DNA of 64,000 bases, taken from Amycolatopsis sp. EV170708-02-1 (lineage in GTDB: Bacteria; Actinomycetota; Actinomycetes; Mycobacteriales; Pseudonocardiaceae). The stretch is from positions 5,022,001 through 5,086,000 of the forward strand of contig NZ_CP092497.1 in the NCBI RefSeq assembly GCF_022479115.1. The letters run 5' to 3'. Made by a program: the position numbers and the translations under genes. Below the pieces are notes generated by a model, which did not search any database, was not told the origin of the DNA, and saw nothing but the letters and a program-made list of their open reading frames with translations. This document shows positions 35,617-45,184 of the stretch, one piece after another; position 1 is the first letter of the stretch; every line of letters begins with the position of its first letter.

Positions 35617-36870
35617 TCAGAACGGCGGTGGCTCCTCAGCGCGGGGTTGGTGCAGTGGCGGAGGTGAGCTGTCGTGGCTTTGTCCGGTGGGTGTGGTGAT
35701 GGTGAGAGTCCCATCAGAACCCAACCGGTAGTTCCAGCCGGGTTCGTCTTTCAACCGGTGGTCGCGACGACACAGATCGACCAGCTCGGTGTCGGCGGTA
35801 TGACCACCGAACTGCCACGGCAGTGAGTGGTCGAGGTCGCAGGCCTGCGCCACACGGTGACAACCGGGTCTTCGGCACTCCCGATCCCGCACCCGCACGA
35901 ACTCGCCCAGGCCCGCCGTCGGCCGATACCGGTCACGGCCCAAGTCGAGGACCTGCCCGGAGAGTGGGTCGGTGATGATCCGCCGTAACACCGTGTTAGG
36001 CCCGGAGGCGATCTCTCGGGCCAACGAGGCCGGGATGTGGCCGTGTCCGGCTAGCTCCGCGGGGTCATCGTTGAACCCGAGGTAGGTGTGCAGGTCCATG
36101 TAGAGGAACACCTCCGACCGCTCGCTCTTCCCGCCCTGGCCACCCAGCAGAAGATCAAGAGCGACATCCGCCCGCAGCTGGTCCAGCGTGCGTGTCTCCC
36201 CACCGGCCCGCAGCGCCCGTGCCTCACGGTCGATGCGAGTGTAGGCGGCGGCGACCTTCTCGACAGGGCCGTCTTCGACCTCGATGGAGGCCACCCCGGT
36301 CTCACCCTGCCGCACCGTCACCCGGCGCCCGCCACGATTCCGCTCAGCCCGCCGCGCCGCACCCTCACGATCGGCCACCATCGCCGCGTGGTTCGCCGCC
36401 TTCCGGATCTGATCAGAGTTCCTGTCCGGCAGCCGGTCCTCCAACACCGCATCCACCGCCCGGGCATCCTCATCGGACAACCACGCGGTGGCCGTGGCGA
36501 CTTTCATCGCTCCGAAGCCGCCTACCTTTCCCCGGTCCAGCAGTCCCAGTGTGCACGGCAGGCGGGTCGTCAACGCCTCAGCCGTCGACACCAGGCCGGC
36601 AGCGTGACCGTCCACAACGGACAGCGCGAGCGTGACCTCCTGCGCCACACTGCCTGCCCCGTCACGATGACGGCTCAACCGCCCCAACGCATGGAACCGG
36701 ACCGCCTCCAGGCGTGCGATCCCTTCCGACGCCGCGACTGCGGCGTCCATGGCATCGTTGTCCCCCAATGAATCCAGTGAAGCATTGACCTCCCGAAGAG
36801 CATCCGACGACGTGATTTCCTTCAATAGCGCCACAGTGGCGTTGAGAGTGTCCACACCCAGAACGTACAA
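35617..36870 (-). CDS. HNH endonuclease with DUF222 (13E12-type repeat family)
   Basis: A 417-residue protein of the actinobacterial DUF222-HNH family. Residues about 25-290 are the helical DUF222 region. The C-terminal HNH nuclease holds CRRPGC, a DLDHSLPW catalytic His and CRRDHRLK, that is the zinc cysteines and the HNH core. Family members are multicopy in mycobacteria and relatives and may behave as mobile elements. The start is uncertain: TTG at 36870 or GTG at 36855. Decayed copies of its own 3' end lie directly downstream, which supports past duplication. Confidence 0.85.
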   Translation of the reverse strand: MYVLGVDTLNATVALLKEITSSDALREVNASLDSLGDNDAMDAAVAASEGIARLEAVRFHALGRLSRHRDGAGSVAQEVTLALSVVDGHAAGLVSTAEALTTRLPCTLGLLDRGKVGGFGAMKVATATAWLSDEDARAVDAVLEDRLPDRNSDQIRKAANHAAMVADREGAARRAERNRGGRRVTVRQGETGVASIEVEDGPVEKVAAAYTRIDREARALRAGGETRTLDQLRADVALDLLLGGQGGKSERSEVFLYMDLHTYLGFNDDPAELAGHGHIPASLAREIASGPNTVLRRIITDPLSGQVLDLGRDRYRPTAGLGEFVRVRDRECRRPGCHRVAQACDLDHSLPWQFGGHTADTELVDLCRRDHRLKDEPGWNYRLGSDGTLTITTPTGQSHDSSPPPLHQPRAEEPPPF

Positions 36871-36954
36871 CCGACCACCGACAGTTTCCGGCGGCGAGAC
36901 TGTCGCCGATTTCCGGCAACAACCATTTCCGCCGAGAAACCGACGACACCGAGC

Positions 36955-36976
36955 GGCTCATGAAACCCGTTGAGCC
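36955..36976 (-). terminator. Hairpin after the Tet(X)-like gene
   Basis: GGCTCA and TGAGCC arms with a 10-nt loop lie 34 bp past the flavoprotein stop on the minus strand. A second small hairpin, CGGCGA/TCGCCG, follows near 36890-36906. There is no T-tract, so the call is tentative. Confidence 0.45.
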
Positions 36977-37009
36977 AGATCGCATGGAACATTCCGTTGC
37001 ACAGCAAGG

Positions 37010-38068
37010 CTAATCGCGGTCGAGCAATCCCTGAGCACCGTTCTCCAGCTGCCGCGCGATCTCCACGGATCGCGGCAACATCGTTCCCTCATAACCCCGG
37101 ACAGCCTCACCCAAACCGGCCGAACCAGCCAGCGCGAGGGCGAGTTCGCAAGCGTCGAGCATGGCCAGATTGACGCCGACGCCCAGCGGCGGCATCAGAT
37201 GAGCCGCGTCGCCGAGGAGGGTCACCCAAGGCCGGTGCTCCCACGTGTGCGGGACGGGAAGGGCGAACAACGGCCGATCGACGTACGGCCCGTCGTTGTC
37301 GGTGATCATCCTCAGCAGCGACGGCGACCACCCCGAGAACGCGTCGAGCAGCCGGGCGCGGATCTCCGGGGTGTCACCGCCGGCGACCCAGTCCGCGGGC
37401 ATCCGCTGGATGATGTAGACGCGGATGTGGTCGCCGCTGTTGCGCTGCGCGAAGAGGCACCGCTCGCCGTCGGCCGCCATCGCGCTGCCCTGGCCGACGA
37501 GTTCGGCGAGTTCGGGGTGCGCGTTCCGGACATCGTCGAACCACGCCTCCAGGAAGGTGATCCCGGTGTATTCGGGCACGGCCGCCGACACCGCCGGGCG
37601 GACCCGCGACCACGCGCCGTCGGCGCCGATGACCAGATCCGTCTCGACCGTGCCACCATCGGTGAACCGAAGACGTCCGGGAGCTTCGACACGGTCCAGG
37701 GTCCGTCCCCAGTGGACGGTGTCCGGCTTCAGCGAGTCGAGAAGCAGGCCGCGCAGCTGACCGCGGTCGATCTCCGGCTTGAACATCTCCCCCTCGACGG
37801 GGACATGGTGCGCCAAAAGCCGCCCATCGGGATCCAGTTTGCGCATCTCCTGCCCTTCCGGACGGGCGAGCGCGAAGAACTCGTCGAGGAGGCCGGCTTC
37901 GCGCAGGGCCAGCTGTCCCTCGTCCACGTGGAGGTCGAGGGTGCCGCCCTGGTTTCGGGCATGCGGATGGGGGTCGCGGTCGTAGACCGTCACGGGGACG
38001 CCGTGCTGCTGCAGGATGCGGGCGCAGGTCAGGCCGCCGGGGCCCGCTCCGATGATGCTGATCGTCAT
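37010..38068 (-). CDS. Tet(X)-like FAD-dependent monooxygenase
   Basis: A 352-residue group A flavoprotein hydroxylase. The FAD motif is IIGAGPGGL (5-13), RNQGGTLDLH lies at 38-47 and GDAAHLMPPLGVGVN in the C-terminal third. GGTLDLH and GDAAHLMPP are also seen in Tet(X) tetracycline-inactivating enzymes, though many relatives act on other aromatic compounds. There is no signal peptide. ATG at 38068 begins the conserved FAD strand. It is divergent from a TetR gene 82 bp away, the standard arrangement for an inducible detoxification enzyme. Drug inactivation is possible but unproven. Confidence 0.85.
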   Translation of the reverse strand: MTISIIGAGPGGLTCARILQQHGVPVTVYDRDPHPHARNQGGTLDLHVDEGQLALREAGLLDEFFALARPEGQEMRKLDPDGRLLAHHVPVEGEMFKPEIDRGQLRGLLLDSLKPDTVHWGRTLDRVEAPGRLRFTDGGTVETDLVIGADGAWSRVRPAVSAAVPEYTGITFLEAWFDDVRNAHPELAELVGQGSAMAADGERCLFAQRNSGDHIRVYIIQRMPADWVAGGDTPEIRARLLDAFSGWSPSLLRMITDNDGPYVDRPLFALPVPHTWEHRPWVTLLGDAAHLMPPLGVGVNLAMLDACELALALAGSAGLGEAVRGYEGTMLPRSVEIARQLENGAQGLLDRD

Positions 38069-38150
38069 GAACCCCAGAAAAGCAGAACGAGTTAAAAAGT
38101 GCAACGAGTCAACTTGGTGACCGTGACAACTCATGGGGTAGAGTGCGCCC

Positions 38151-38714
38151 ATGGAGACACCGGGACGGCGTGAACGCAAGAAGGCGGCCACCCGCCAGGC
38201 ATTGGCGGACGCCGCGCTGAACCTGTTCCTGGAGCACGGCTACGACAAGGTCAGCATCCGCGACATCGCCGAGGCGGCCGACGTCTCGACGACGACACTG
38301 TTCAAGCACTTCCCGGGCAAGGAAGCGCTGGTCTTCGACGAGTCGCAAGACCGCGAGGCACGTCTGGTCGCCGCCGTCCGGGAGCGAGAAGAGGGCCAGA
38401 GCATCGTCGAGGCGTTGCGCGCATACGTGCTCGCCACCTGGCTTCCGATCACGACACACCCTCAGTACGCCGAGTTCACCACGCTGGTGAACGGCACCCC
38501 CGCCCTGCAGGAGTACGGCGAGCGCATGTGGACCCGCCACGCCGCGGCCCTCGGCGCCGCGATCGCCGAAGAGAGCGGCGTGGGCCCGGAAGACATCGCT
38601 TGCCGCGCGCTCGCCCGCTTCGTGCTGGACATCCCGGCCCTCACCCGAGGCCGGAAGGATCCGCGGGAGGACGTCGAGAGGATCTTCGATCTCCTCGAAG
38701 CAGGCTGGCGTTAA
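38151..38714 (+). CDS. TetR-family regulator beside the Tet(X)-like gene
   Basis: A 187-residue TetR regulator with a clear helix-turn-helix (VSIRDIAEAADVSTTTLFKHFPGK). The 82-bp divergent gap contains two direct ACGAGT motifs and GAGT/AACT half-sites that could form its operator, although no clean palindrome is visible. Its last 4 bp overlap the convergent terC gene. It probably represses the flavoprotein gene and itself. Confidence 0.9.
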   Translation: METPGRRERKKAATRQALADAALNLFLEHGYDKVSIRDIAEAADVSTTTLFKHFPGKEALVFDESQDREARLVAAVREREEGQSIVEALRAYVLATWLPITTHPQYAEFTTLVNGTPALQEYGERMWTRHAAALGAAIAEESGVGPEDIACRALARFVLDIPALTRGRKDPREDVERIFDLLEAGWR

Positions 38715-39712
38715 TCCTCTTCGGACGCGGGACGGGAGCCTCGCAGCGAGCCCGGATGCGCCTTGGCCGAGGGATCCTTGCGGGTCTTGAGCAGGCTCGC
38801 CACCGTCACCACCACGAGGATGCCGATGATCACCGACAGGCTGACCGGCGTCGAGATCTCCGGAACGCTCTCGTCGATGTCCACATGGGCCCAGTGCAGG
38901 ATCAGCTTGATCCCGATGAACCCGAGGATCACCGCGAGCCCGGCGGACAGGTACACCAGGCGATCGAGCAGGCCCTTCACGAGGAAGTACAGCGCCCGCA
39001 GGCCCAGCAGGGCGAACGCGTTGGCCGCGAAGACCAGATACGGCTCGTCGGTGACACCGAAGACCGCGGGGATCGAGTCCAGCGCGAACAGCAGGTCGAT
39101 CCCGCCGATCGCGAGCAGCACCACCACGAGCGGCGTGCCCACCCTCTTCCCGTCCACGCGGGTGAGGAGTTTGCCGCCGTCGTACTCGGTCGAGAGCGGC
39201 AGCAGGCGGCGCGCGCTCCGCACCACCACGTTGTTCTCGACGTCCGGATCCTCGTCGCGATGCCGGAACAGCTGGACGCCGGTGTAGATCAGCAGCAGCC
39301 CGAACAGCAGGAACATGAAGGAGAACAAGGAAAGCAGCGTCGCGCCTAGGGCGATGAAGATCGCGCGCATGATCAGCGCGACGACGATGCCGAACGTGAG
39401 CACCTTGTGCTGGTGTTCCTCGGGTACCGCGAAGGTGCTCATGATGATCACGAAGACGAAGAGGTTGTCGACCGACAGGCTCTTCTCGACGATGTAGCCC
39501 GCGAAGTACTGCTGCCCGAAGTCGCCACCGTGCGCCAGTGTCAGCCAGACGCCGAACGCCACCGCGACCAGGATGTAGCCGATCGACCAGGCCACCGCCT
39601 CGCCGAAGCCGACCTTGTGCGGCCGCACGGCCGCGAGGATGAGATCGAGTGCCAGGAGCCCGAGCACCAATCCGATCGTGACGATCCAGGTGAGGGCATC
39701 GATCTGGAGCAT
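38711..39712 (-). CDS. TerC/Alx family integral membrane protein
   Basis: A 333-residue membrane protein with about nine helices. It carries the TerC hallmarks: acidic and polar residues within the membrane (EKSLSVDNLFVFVI and LLFALDSIPAVFGVT). Family members are linked to manganese export or loading of exported metalloproteins and, in some bacteria, tellurite resistance. It starts at the ATG at 39712, 10 bp after the LysR stop, so it is probably the last gene of the tdh-kbl-lysR transcript. There is no room for a yybP-ykoY Mn riboswitch directly upstream. Confidence 0.92.
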   Translation of the reverse strand: MLQIDALTWIVTIGLVLGLLALDLILAAVRPHKVGFGEAVAWSIGYILVAVAFGVWLTLAHGGDFGQQYFAGYIVEKSLSVDNLFVFVIIMSTFAVPEEHQHKVLTFGIVVALIMRAIFIALGATLLSLFSFMFLLFGLLLIYTGVQLFRHRDEDPDVENNVVVRSARRLLPLSTEYDGGKLLTRVDGKRVGTPLVVVLLAIGGIDLLFALDSIPAVFGVTDEPYLVFAANAFALLGLRALYFLVKGLLDRLVYLSAGLAVILGFIGIKLILHWAHVDIDESVPEISTPVSLSVIIGILVVVTVASLLKTRKDPSAKAHPGSLRGSRPASEED

Positions 39713-39722
39713 GCCCAAGATC

Positions 39723-40637
39723 CTAAGTGCGACTCTCCCGGCCCGCATTCGCATGACCCGGCGCCGCGTCCAGCAGTGCGGCGAGCACGGTCTTGAGCAA
39801 CGGATGGTCCGCGCTCCCCCGCCGGACGGCCGCGAACACCCGGCGCAGCGGCGGTTCGCCGCGCAACGAAACGGCGACCGCACCGGGCACGGGAGCGAAA
39901 GCGTTACGCGGCACCAACGCCACGCCTTCACCCGCGGCGACCAGGGTGGTGATCGCGTGGAAATCGTCCGAAACGTGCCGGATCTCCGGGTTGGCGCAGA
40001 CGATCATCAGCACGTCGCGACACGGATTCCCGGGTTTCGGGGCGATCCACTCGTCGTCGGCGAGGGCGTCGATGTCCACTTCGGACGCCCCGGCGAGCCG
40101 GTGCGCGGTGGGCAGCACGACGTCGAAGGGCTCCACATAGAGGGGGAACCGGGTGAGCCTGCTTTCATCCGTCCGTGGCGACAGCCGGTACTCCTCGGTG
40201 ATCGCCAGGTCGACCTCACCGTCGAGCAGCAGCGGGATACTCGCGTGCCCCTCGACGTCCTGCACCTGCATGGTGACCCCGGGCGAACCGGCCCGCAGCG
40301 AGGCGATCGCCGGCGCCACGACCATCGTGATGGCGGAGGCGAAACTCGCCAGCCGCACCAGCCCCTGGACGCCGGAATCGAGCGCGGCCAAGGTGGCGCG
40401 CGCCCGTTCCAGTTCGGCGGCGACGGCGTTGGCGTGCACCACCATCATTTCACCCGCCGGGGTCAGCGAAACCCGCCTGCCCCGGCGGCGGAGCAGCTGC
40501 TGGCCGCACTCGGCTTCGAGGGCGGCCAGCTGCTGGGAGACCGCGGACGGCGTCAGATGCAGCGCCTGTCCCGCCGCCGTCACGGTGCCGTGGTCGGCGA
40601 GGGCACGCAGCACGCGCAGCCGTCGCGGATCGATCAT
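39723..40637 (-). CDS. LysR-family regulator coupled to tdh-kbl
   Basis: A 304-residue LysR regulator with an N-terminal helix-turn-helix ([20 protein letters not shown]) and an effector domain. Its ATG overlaps the kbl stop (ATGA), an unusual position for a LysR gene, which more often lies divergent to its target. The effector may be threonine, glycine or a metabolite linked to them; this is inference from the coupling. Confidence 0.9.
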   Translation of the reverse strand: MIDPRRLRVLRALADHGTVTAAGQALHLTPSAVSQQLAALEAECGQQLLRRRGRRVSLTPAGEMMVVHANAVAAELERARATLAALDSGVQGLVRLASFASAITMVVAPAIASLRAGSPGVTMQVQDVEGHASIPLLLDGEVDLAITEEYRLSPRTDESRLTRFPLYVEPFDVVLPTAHRLAGASEVDIDALADDEWIAPKPGNPCRDVLMIVCANPEIRHVSDDFHAITTLVAAGEGVALVPRNAFAPVPGAVAVSLRGEPPLRRVFAAVRRGSADHPLLKTVLAALLDAAPGHANAGRESRT

Positions 40638-41815
40638 TCGCCCATCATGGACCTTGCCGTCACGAACGCGTCGACGGCCCGGTTGACGTCGTCGGTCGAG
40701 TGCGCCGCCGACATCTGGGTCCGGATCCGGGCCTTGCCGTGCGGCACCACCGGGTACGAGAAGCCGATCACGTAGATGCCCTGGTCGAGCAGCAGATCCG
40801 CCATCTTGCCCGCCTTGGCGGCGTCACCGATCATCACCGGGATGATGGGGTGCTCACCAGGGAGCAGATCGAAACCCGCCTCGGTCATCCGGCGCCGGAA
40901 CAGTTCGGTGTTGGCGCGCAGCTTGCCCAGCAGGTCGCTGGAGGAGTCCAGCAGCTCCAGCGTGGCGAGCGCGGCCGCGGTGATCGACGGCGCCAGCGAG
41001 TTCGAGAACAGGTACGGCCGCGAACGCTGCCGCAGCATCTCGACGATCTCCGCGCGCCCGGAGGTGTAGCCGCCGCTCGCGCCGCCGAGTGCCTTGCCGA
41101 GGGTGCCGGTCAGCACGTCGACCTTGTCCTGCACGCCGAACAGCTCCGGCGTACCGCGGCCGGTCGGACCGGTGAAGCCGACGGCGTGCGAGTCGTCCAC
41201 CATCACCAGCGCGTCGTACCGCTCGGCCAGCTCGCAGATCTCGTCGAGCGGCGCGAGGTAGCCGTCCATCGAGAACACGCCGTCGGTGGCGATCATCCGG
41301 TACCGCGCGCCGGACGCCTCCTTCAGCCGGGCCTCCAGATCCGCGACGTCACGGTTGCGGTAGCGCATCCGCTTCGCCTTGCAGAGCCGGACACCGTCGA
41401 TGATCGACGCGTGGTTGAGCTCGTCGGAGATGATGACGTCCTGATCCGTCAGCAGCGTCTCGAAGAGCCCGGCGTTGGCGTCGAAACAGGAGCTGTAGAG
41501 GATCGTGTCCTCGGTGCCGAGGAACTCCGACAGCTTCGCCTCGAGCTCCTTGTGCGGCTGCTGGGTCCCGCAGATGAACCGCACCGACGCCATGCCGAAG
41601 CCCCAGCGGTCCAGCGCCTCTTGCGCGGCCTTGATGAGCTTGGGGTGGTCGGCGAGGCCGAGATAGTTGTTGGCGCAGAAGTTGAGGACGTCGCCGTCGC
41701 CCACGCTGACCGAAGCCCGTTGCGGCCCCTGGATCACCCGCTCGCCCTTGTACAGCCCGGCTTCCCGGATCTCGGCGAGCCCGGCCTTGAGGTCGTCGCG
41801 CATCGCGCCGTACAT
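40634..41815 (-). CDS. kbl: Glycine C-acetyltransferase (2-amino-3-ketobutyrate CoA ligase)
   Basis: A 393-residue PLP enzyme of the alpha-oxoamine synthase family (E. coli Kbl has 398). It has [45 protein letters not shown] and the PLP lysine in [14 protein letters not shown]. It cleaves 2-amino-3-oxobutanoate with CoA to glycine and acetyl-CoA, the second step of threonine breakdown. Its ATG overlaps the tdh stop as TGATG, so the unstable intermediate can pass between coexpressed enzymes. A LysR gene overlaps its stop. Confidence 0.95.
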   Translation of the reverse strand: MYGAMRDDLKAGLAEIREAGLYKGERVIQGPQRASVSVGDGDVLNFCANNYLGLADHPKLIKAAQEALDRWGFGMASVRFICGTQQPHKELEAKLSEFLGTEDTILYSSCFDANAGLFETLLTDQDVIISDELNHASIIDGVRLCKAKRMRYRNRDVADLEARLKEASGARYRMIATDGVFSMDGYLAPLDEICELAERYDALVMVDDSHAVGFTGPTGRGTPELFGVQDKVDVLTGTLGKALGGASGGYTSGRAEIVEMLRQRSRPYLFSNSLAPSITAAALATLELLDSSSDLLGKLRANTELFRRRMTEAGFDLLPGEHPIIPVMIGDAAKAGKMADLLLDQGIYVIGFSYPVVPHGKARIRTQMSAAHSTDDVNRAVDAFVTARSMMGE

Positions 41816-42846
41816 CAGTTCTCCGTCCAGTCCAGAATGACCTTGCCGCAGCGGCCTTCCCTGGCCGTCGCGAACGCCTTCTCGTATTCGGTGTAGCCGA
41901 ACCGGTGGGTGATCACCGGCGAGATGTCCAGCCCGGCCTGCAGCAGGACGGACATCGAGTACCACGTCTCGAACATCTCGCGCCCGTAGATCCCCTTGAG
42001 CTGGATCATCTTCAGCACCACGGACGCGATGTCGACCGACACCTCGGAAGCGGGAAGGCCGAGCAGCGCGACGCGCCCGCCGTGCGACATGTTCGCGATC
42101 ATGTCGCGCAGCGCCTCGGGCCGCCCGCTCATCTCCATGCCGACGTCGAAGCCCTCGGCCATGCCGAGCTTCTGCTGCGCGTCGGCGATGGTCGCGGAGG
42201 AGACGTCCAGCGCGAGATCGACGCCGACCTTGCGGGCCAGTTCGAGGCGGTGCTCGCTGACGTCGGTGATGACGACGTTGCGCGCGCCCGCGTGGCGCGC
42301 GATGGCGGCGGCCATGATGCCGATCGGGCCGGCGCCGGTGACCAGCACGTCCTCGCCGATGACGGGGAAGGACAGCGCGGTGTGCACGGCGTTGCCGAGC
42401 GGGTCGAAGATCGCGGCGATGTCGAGATCGACCTTGGTGCGGTGCACCCAGGCGTTCATCTCGGGCAGGACGGCGTACTGCGCGAAGGCGCCGTCCGTGT
42501 GCACGCCGAGGCCCTTGGTCCTGGCGCAGAGGTGACGCCGCCCGGCCTTGCAGTTGCGGCAGCTTCCGCAGACGAGGTGCCCCTCGCCGCTGACCAGGTC
42601 GCCCACCTTCACCGTGGTCACCGACCGGCCGATCTCGACCACCTCGCCGACGAACTCGTGCCCGACGACCAGCGGCGCGGCGATGGTGCGCGCCGCCCAG
42701 TCGTCCCACGAGTCGATGTGCAGATCGGTGCCGCAGATCCCGGCGCGCAGCACGCGGACGGCGACGTCGCCGGGGCCGACGGCGGGGTCCGGCACGTCGG
42801 TGAGTTCCAGCCCGGGTGCTCGGTCGGCTTTGACCAATGCCTTCAT
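41815..42846 (-). CDS. tdh: L-threonine 3-dehydrogenase
   Basis: A 343-residue zinc-dependent medium-chain dehydrogenase. The catalytic zinc ligands Cys38, His63 and Glu64 and the structural zinc cysteines 93, 96, 99 and 107 occupy the same positions as in E. coli Tdh. The NAD site is [12 protein letters not shown]. It oxidises L-threonine to 2-amino-3-oxobutanoate in the cytosol; Kbl, encoded by the overlapping next gene, uses the product. It is first in the tdh-kbl-lysR-terC run, with its promoter in the 70-bp gap after 42846. Confidence 0.96.
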   Translation of the reverse strand: MKALVKADRAPGLELTDVPDPAVGPGDVAVRVLRAGICGTDLHIDSWDDWAARTIAAPLVVGHEFVGEVVEIGRSVTTVKVGDLVSGEGHLVCGSCRNCKAGRRHLCARTKGLGVHTDGAFAQYAVLPEMNAWVHRTKVDLDIAAIFDPLGNAVHTALSFPVIGEDVLVTGAGPIGIMAAAIARHAGARNVVITDVSEHRLELARKVGVDLALDVSSATIADAQQKLGMAEGFDVGMEMSGRPEALRDMIANMSHGGRVALLGLPASEVSVDIASVVLKMIQLKGIYGREMFETWYSMSVLLQAGLDISPVITHRFGYTEYEKAFATAREGRCGKVILDWTEN

Positions 42847-42916
42847 GGCGCGAAGTCTGGTCCGCCCGTGCTGTTCAGTCCATCGCGAGTTTCTGAAATC
42901 CCTCGTTAGAGCAACT

Positions 42917-43597
42917 TCACAAGGAGCCCGGCACCCGGATGGACACGAAGTCCGGCCGCGGCACCACCTCGAAGCCGATCGACCGGTACAGCCGGATGGC
43001 CGGCGTGTTGGCCGCCGCCGCGTGCATCATCGGCTGTTCGCCGCGGGCCCGGATCCCCGCCGCCACCGCGCGGATGAGCCGGGTCGCCAGCCCTTGGCCG
43101 CGATACGCCGGGTCGGTGCAGACGGCGCTGATCTCGGTCCAGCCGGGCGGGCGCATCCGCTCCCCCGCCATCGCGATCAGCTCGCCACCGCGCCGGATTC
43201 CCAGATATGTCCCCAATTCGATGGTCCGCTTCCGGAACGGCCCCGGTTTGGTCCGCTCCACGAGGTCGAGCATCTCCGGGACGTCGTCCGGCCCCAGCAC
43301 GACGGCTTCGGGATCTTCGGCGGCTTCGAGCGCGACGTCGACCAGCCGGACCCCGGCGATCCTGCCGAGGACTTCCCAGTCCGCCGGGACGGGCAGCACG
43401 TTGTGGACGGTGACCGTCTGGCCGGGACCCGCCAGCGCGGCGACGTCGGCCCAGACGCCGTCGTCCGGTTCCGGCGGCAAGGCGAAGAACGGCGCGACGT
43501 CGACCTGGTAGCGCAACACCTGGCCGAAGCGTTCCGCGAAGTGCGCGTGCGGGCCGGTCAGCGAAGCCCAGGCCGGGTCGTCGAAGGGGGTGACCAT
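42917..43597 (-). CDS. GNAT-family N-acetyltransferase
   Basis: A 226-residue GNAT protein. The acetyl-CoA loop is [14 protein letters not shown] (pattern R/QxxGxG/A) and the C-terminal [16 protein letters not shown] is typical. The first half is a diverged, FR47-like N-terminal domain. The substrate is unknown. The ATG at 43597 lies just downstream of the 12-bp palindrome at 43645 and of the TetR gene, so the two may be one regulated unit. Confidence 0.88.
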   Translation of the reverse strand: MVTPFDDPAWASLTGPHAHFAERFGQVLRYQVDVAPFFALPPEPDDGVWADVAALAGPGQTVTVHNVLPVPADWEVLGRIAGVRLVDVALEAAEDPEAVVLGPDDVPEMLDLVERTKPGPFRKRTIELGTYLGIRRGGELIAMAGERMRPPGWTEISAVCTDPAYRGQGLATRLIRAVAAGIRARGEQPMMHAAAANTPAIRLYRSIGFEVVPRPDFVSIRVPGSL

Positions 43598-43644
43598 GAT
43601 CGCTCCGACACCGGCGGGCGGGTTTTCATTCCCGCTCCCATATC

Positions 43645-43656
43645 CTGAGCGCTCAG
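43645..43656. promoter_or_regulatory. Palindrome CTGAGCGCTCAG, candidate TetR operator
   Basis: A perfect 12-bp palindrome lies over the stop codon of the TetR gene and 48 bp upstream of the GNAT start. TGAGCGCTCA-type sites are common TetR operators in actinobacteria. It may let the TetR protein control the acetyltransferase gene. Confidence 0.5.
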
Positions 43657-44336
43657 CCGCCCGGCACGAGCAGCGGCGAATGCGGGTCGAGTTCGATCCC
43701 GCGCTCCCGGAGCGTGTCGTCGATGACCCGCCAGATCCATCGCACCAGCAGGGCCGCGAGCTCCGGCAGCTCGATGCCGCCCGGGTTCTCCAGCCAGCGC
43801 GCGGCACTCGCGTCGACGAGGCCGACCAGCCCGAAAGCGAGCGGTTCGGCGATCCGGCCGTCCAGGTCGAAGGTGTCGAGGTAGTGCTCGAACAGGATGG
43901 AGAGCTGCCCGGCGATCGCCGTTTTGACGTCGGTGATGGCGTCGCCGCCGCGCCGCCCGGCTTGAGAATGCCTGGCGAGATAGCGGTAGAGGTTCCCGTA
44001 CTCGGCGAGCCAGTCGGTATGCGCGCCCACCGCGATGGTGATCAGCTGCATCGGCGTCCCGCTCGGGTCCCACAGCGGGGCCAGCTCGGCGGTGATGAGC
44101 CGGACGGCGCGGTCGGCGATCGCGCGCTGCAGGTCGGCGGCGTCGTCGAAATGCTTGTACACCCGGGTTCTCGCCACCCCCGCCTCGTCGGCGATCTGCT
44201 CGGTGGAGACCTCCGGACCGTGCTCGGCGATGGCGCGCAGCGCCGCGTCGACGAACTCCCGTCGACGGCGCTCCCGCTGTCCCGCCCAGCGCGCCGCCCG
44301 GCCGTCCGGCCGTGGCGCGTCGGCTTCAGGCGTCAT
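43653..44336 (-). CDS. TetR-family regulator
   Basis: A 227-residue TetR regulator. The helix-turn-helix is VSTEQIADEAGVARTRVYKHFDD and the long C-terminal domain ends in PHSPLLVPGG. It is divergent from the ECF sigma factor gene across 88 bp that contain GGTAC-N6-GTACC, and upstream of the GNAT gene. It could control either neighbour and itself. Confidence 0.9.
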   Translation of the reverse strand: MTPEADAPRPDGRAARWAGQRERRRREFVDAALRAIAEHGPEVSTEQIADEAGVARTRVYKHFDDAADLQRAIADRAVRLITAELAPLWDPSGTPMQLITIAVGAHTDWLAEYGNLYRYLARHSQAGRRGGDAITDVKTAIAGQLSILFEHYLDTFDLDGRIAEPLAFGLVGLVDASAARWLENPGGIELPELAALLVRWIWRVIDDTLRERGIELDPHSPLLVPGG

Positions 44337-44366
44337 CCCCCGGAGTTTATCCGCGACCGGTTAGCA

Positions 44367-44382
44367 GGTACACTGCCGTACC
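44367..44382. promoter_or_regulatory. Inverted repeat GGTAC-N6-GTACC between TetR and sigma genes
   Basis: A 16-bp element with perfect 5-bp arms in the 88-bp gap between divergent TetR and ECF sigma genes. A candidate operator affecting both. Confidence 0.5.
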
Positions 44383-44424
44383 CGTTACTTTGAGTATGCA
44401 GATCGGCCCGTCCGGGAGACCGCG

Positions 44425-45180
44425 ATGAGGGAAGACGTCGAAACCACAGCGGACGCCACCCTGCTCGACGCCTTCCGCGCCGGCGACATCGCCGCCGGCG
44501 AGACCCTTTTCCGGAGGCACGCCGAGCCGCTCCGCCGGATTGCCGCAGGCTGGGTCTCCGAACCCGCCGAACGGGACGACCTCGTGGCCGAAGCGTTCGT
44601 GCGCGTCCTGAGCGTCATCCGCGACGGCGGCGGCCCGCGGGAGAACCTCCGCCCCTATCTCGCGGTCACCATCCGGAATCTCGCCGCCAAGTGGAGCCGT
44701 CACCACAAACGGGTCGAGCTGTACGGCACGACCCCGGCGGTCGAAGAGGCCGCCGGAGTCGTGGACACGGAGGAACTCCTCATCCTCCGCGCGAACGCCC
44801 GCTTGGCGTGGACCGCGTACTGCGCGCTGCCCGGCCGCTGGCGGACCGTGCTGTGGCGGACCGAAGCGGAAGGCGATTCCCCGAAGGTGGTGGCACCGCT
44901 GCTGGGCGTGTCCCCCAACGGCGCCTCCGTCCTCGCCTTGCGGGCCCGCGAAGGGCTGCGCCAGGCCTTCCTGCAGGCACAGGTCCCCGAGACGGGAACG
45001 CCGTGCTGCCAGGAGGCGCGGCGCCGGATGGGCGCGTGGCTCCGCGGCGGCGTGCCGGGTCGCCGAGCGGATCTGATCGCCGCGCATCTGGACGGCTGCG
45101 AACCCTGCCGGACCGTCGCCACCCGGCTCGACGAGGTCAACCGCGAGATGCCACCGGGCGTCCGCGCCGTCCCCGCCTGA
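44425..45180 (+). CDS. ECF sigma factor with C-terminal zinc-finger (anti-sigma-like) tail
   Basis: A 251-residue sigma-70 family protein. Region 2 lies at residues about 20-90 (AERDDLVAEAFVRVLSVI) and region 4 at about 125-180 (VVAPLLGVSPNGASVLALRAREGLRQAF). The last 60 residues contain CCQEARRR and AAHLDGCEPC, an H-x3-C-x2-C pattern of zinc-binding anti-sigma domains. No separate anti-sigma gene is adjacent, so the sensor may be fused in cis. GGGAGA precedes the ATG. It converges on the ABC exporter gene with a 4-bp gap. Confidence 0.85.
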   Translation: MREDVETTADATLLDAFRAGDIAAGETLFRRHAEPLRRIAAGWVSEPAERDDLVAEAFVRVLSVIRDGGGPRENLRPYLAVTIRNLAAKWSRHHKRVELYGTTPAVEEAAGVVDTEELLILRANARLAWTAYCALPGRWRTVLWRTEAEGDSPKVVAPLLGVSPNGASVLALRAREGLRQAFLQAQVPETGTPCCQEARRRMGAWLRGGVPGRRADLIAAHLDGCEPCRTVATRLDEVNREMPPGVRAVPA

Positions 45181-45184
45181 GGGA

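Noticed and set aside
39713..39722. yybP-ykoY manganese riboswitch for terC
   Set aside because: Only 10 bp separate terC from the preceding gene, too short for the element.
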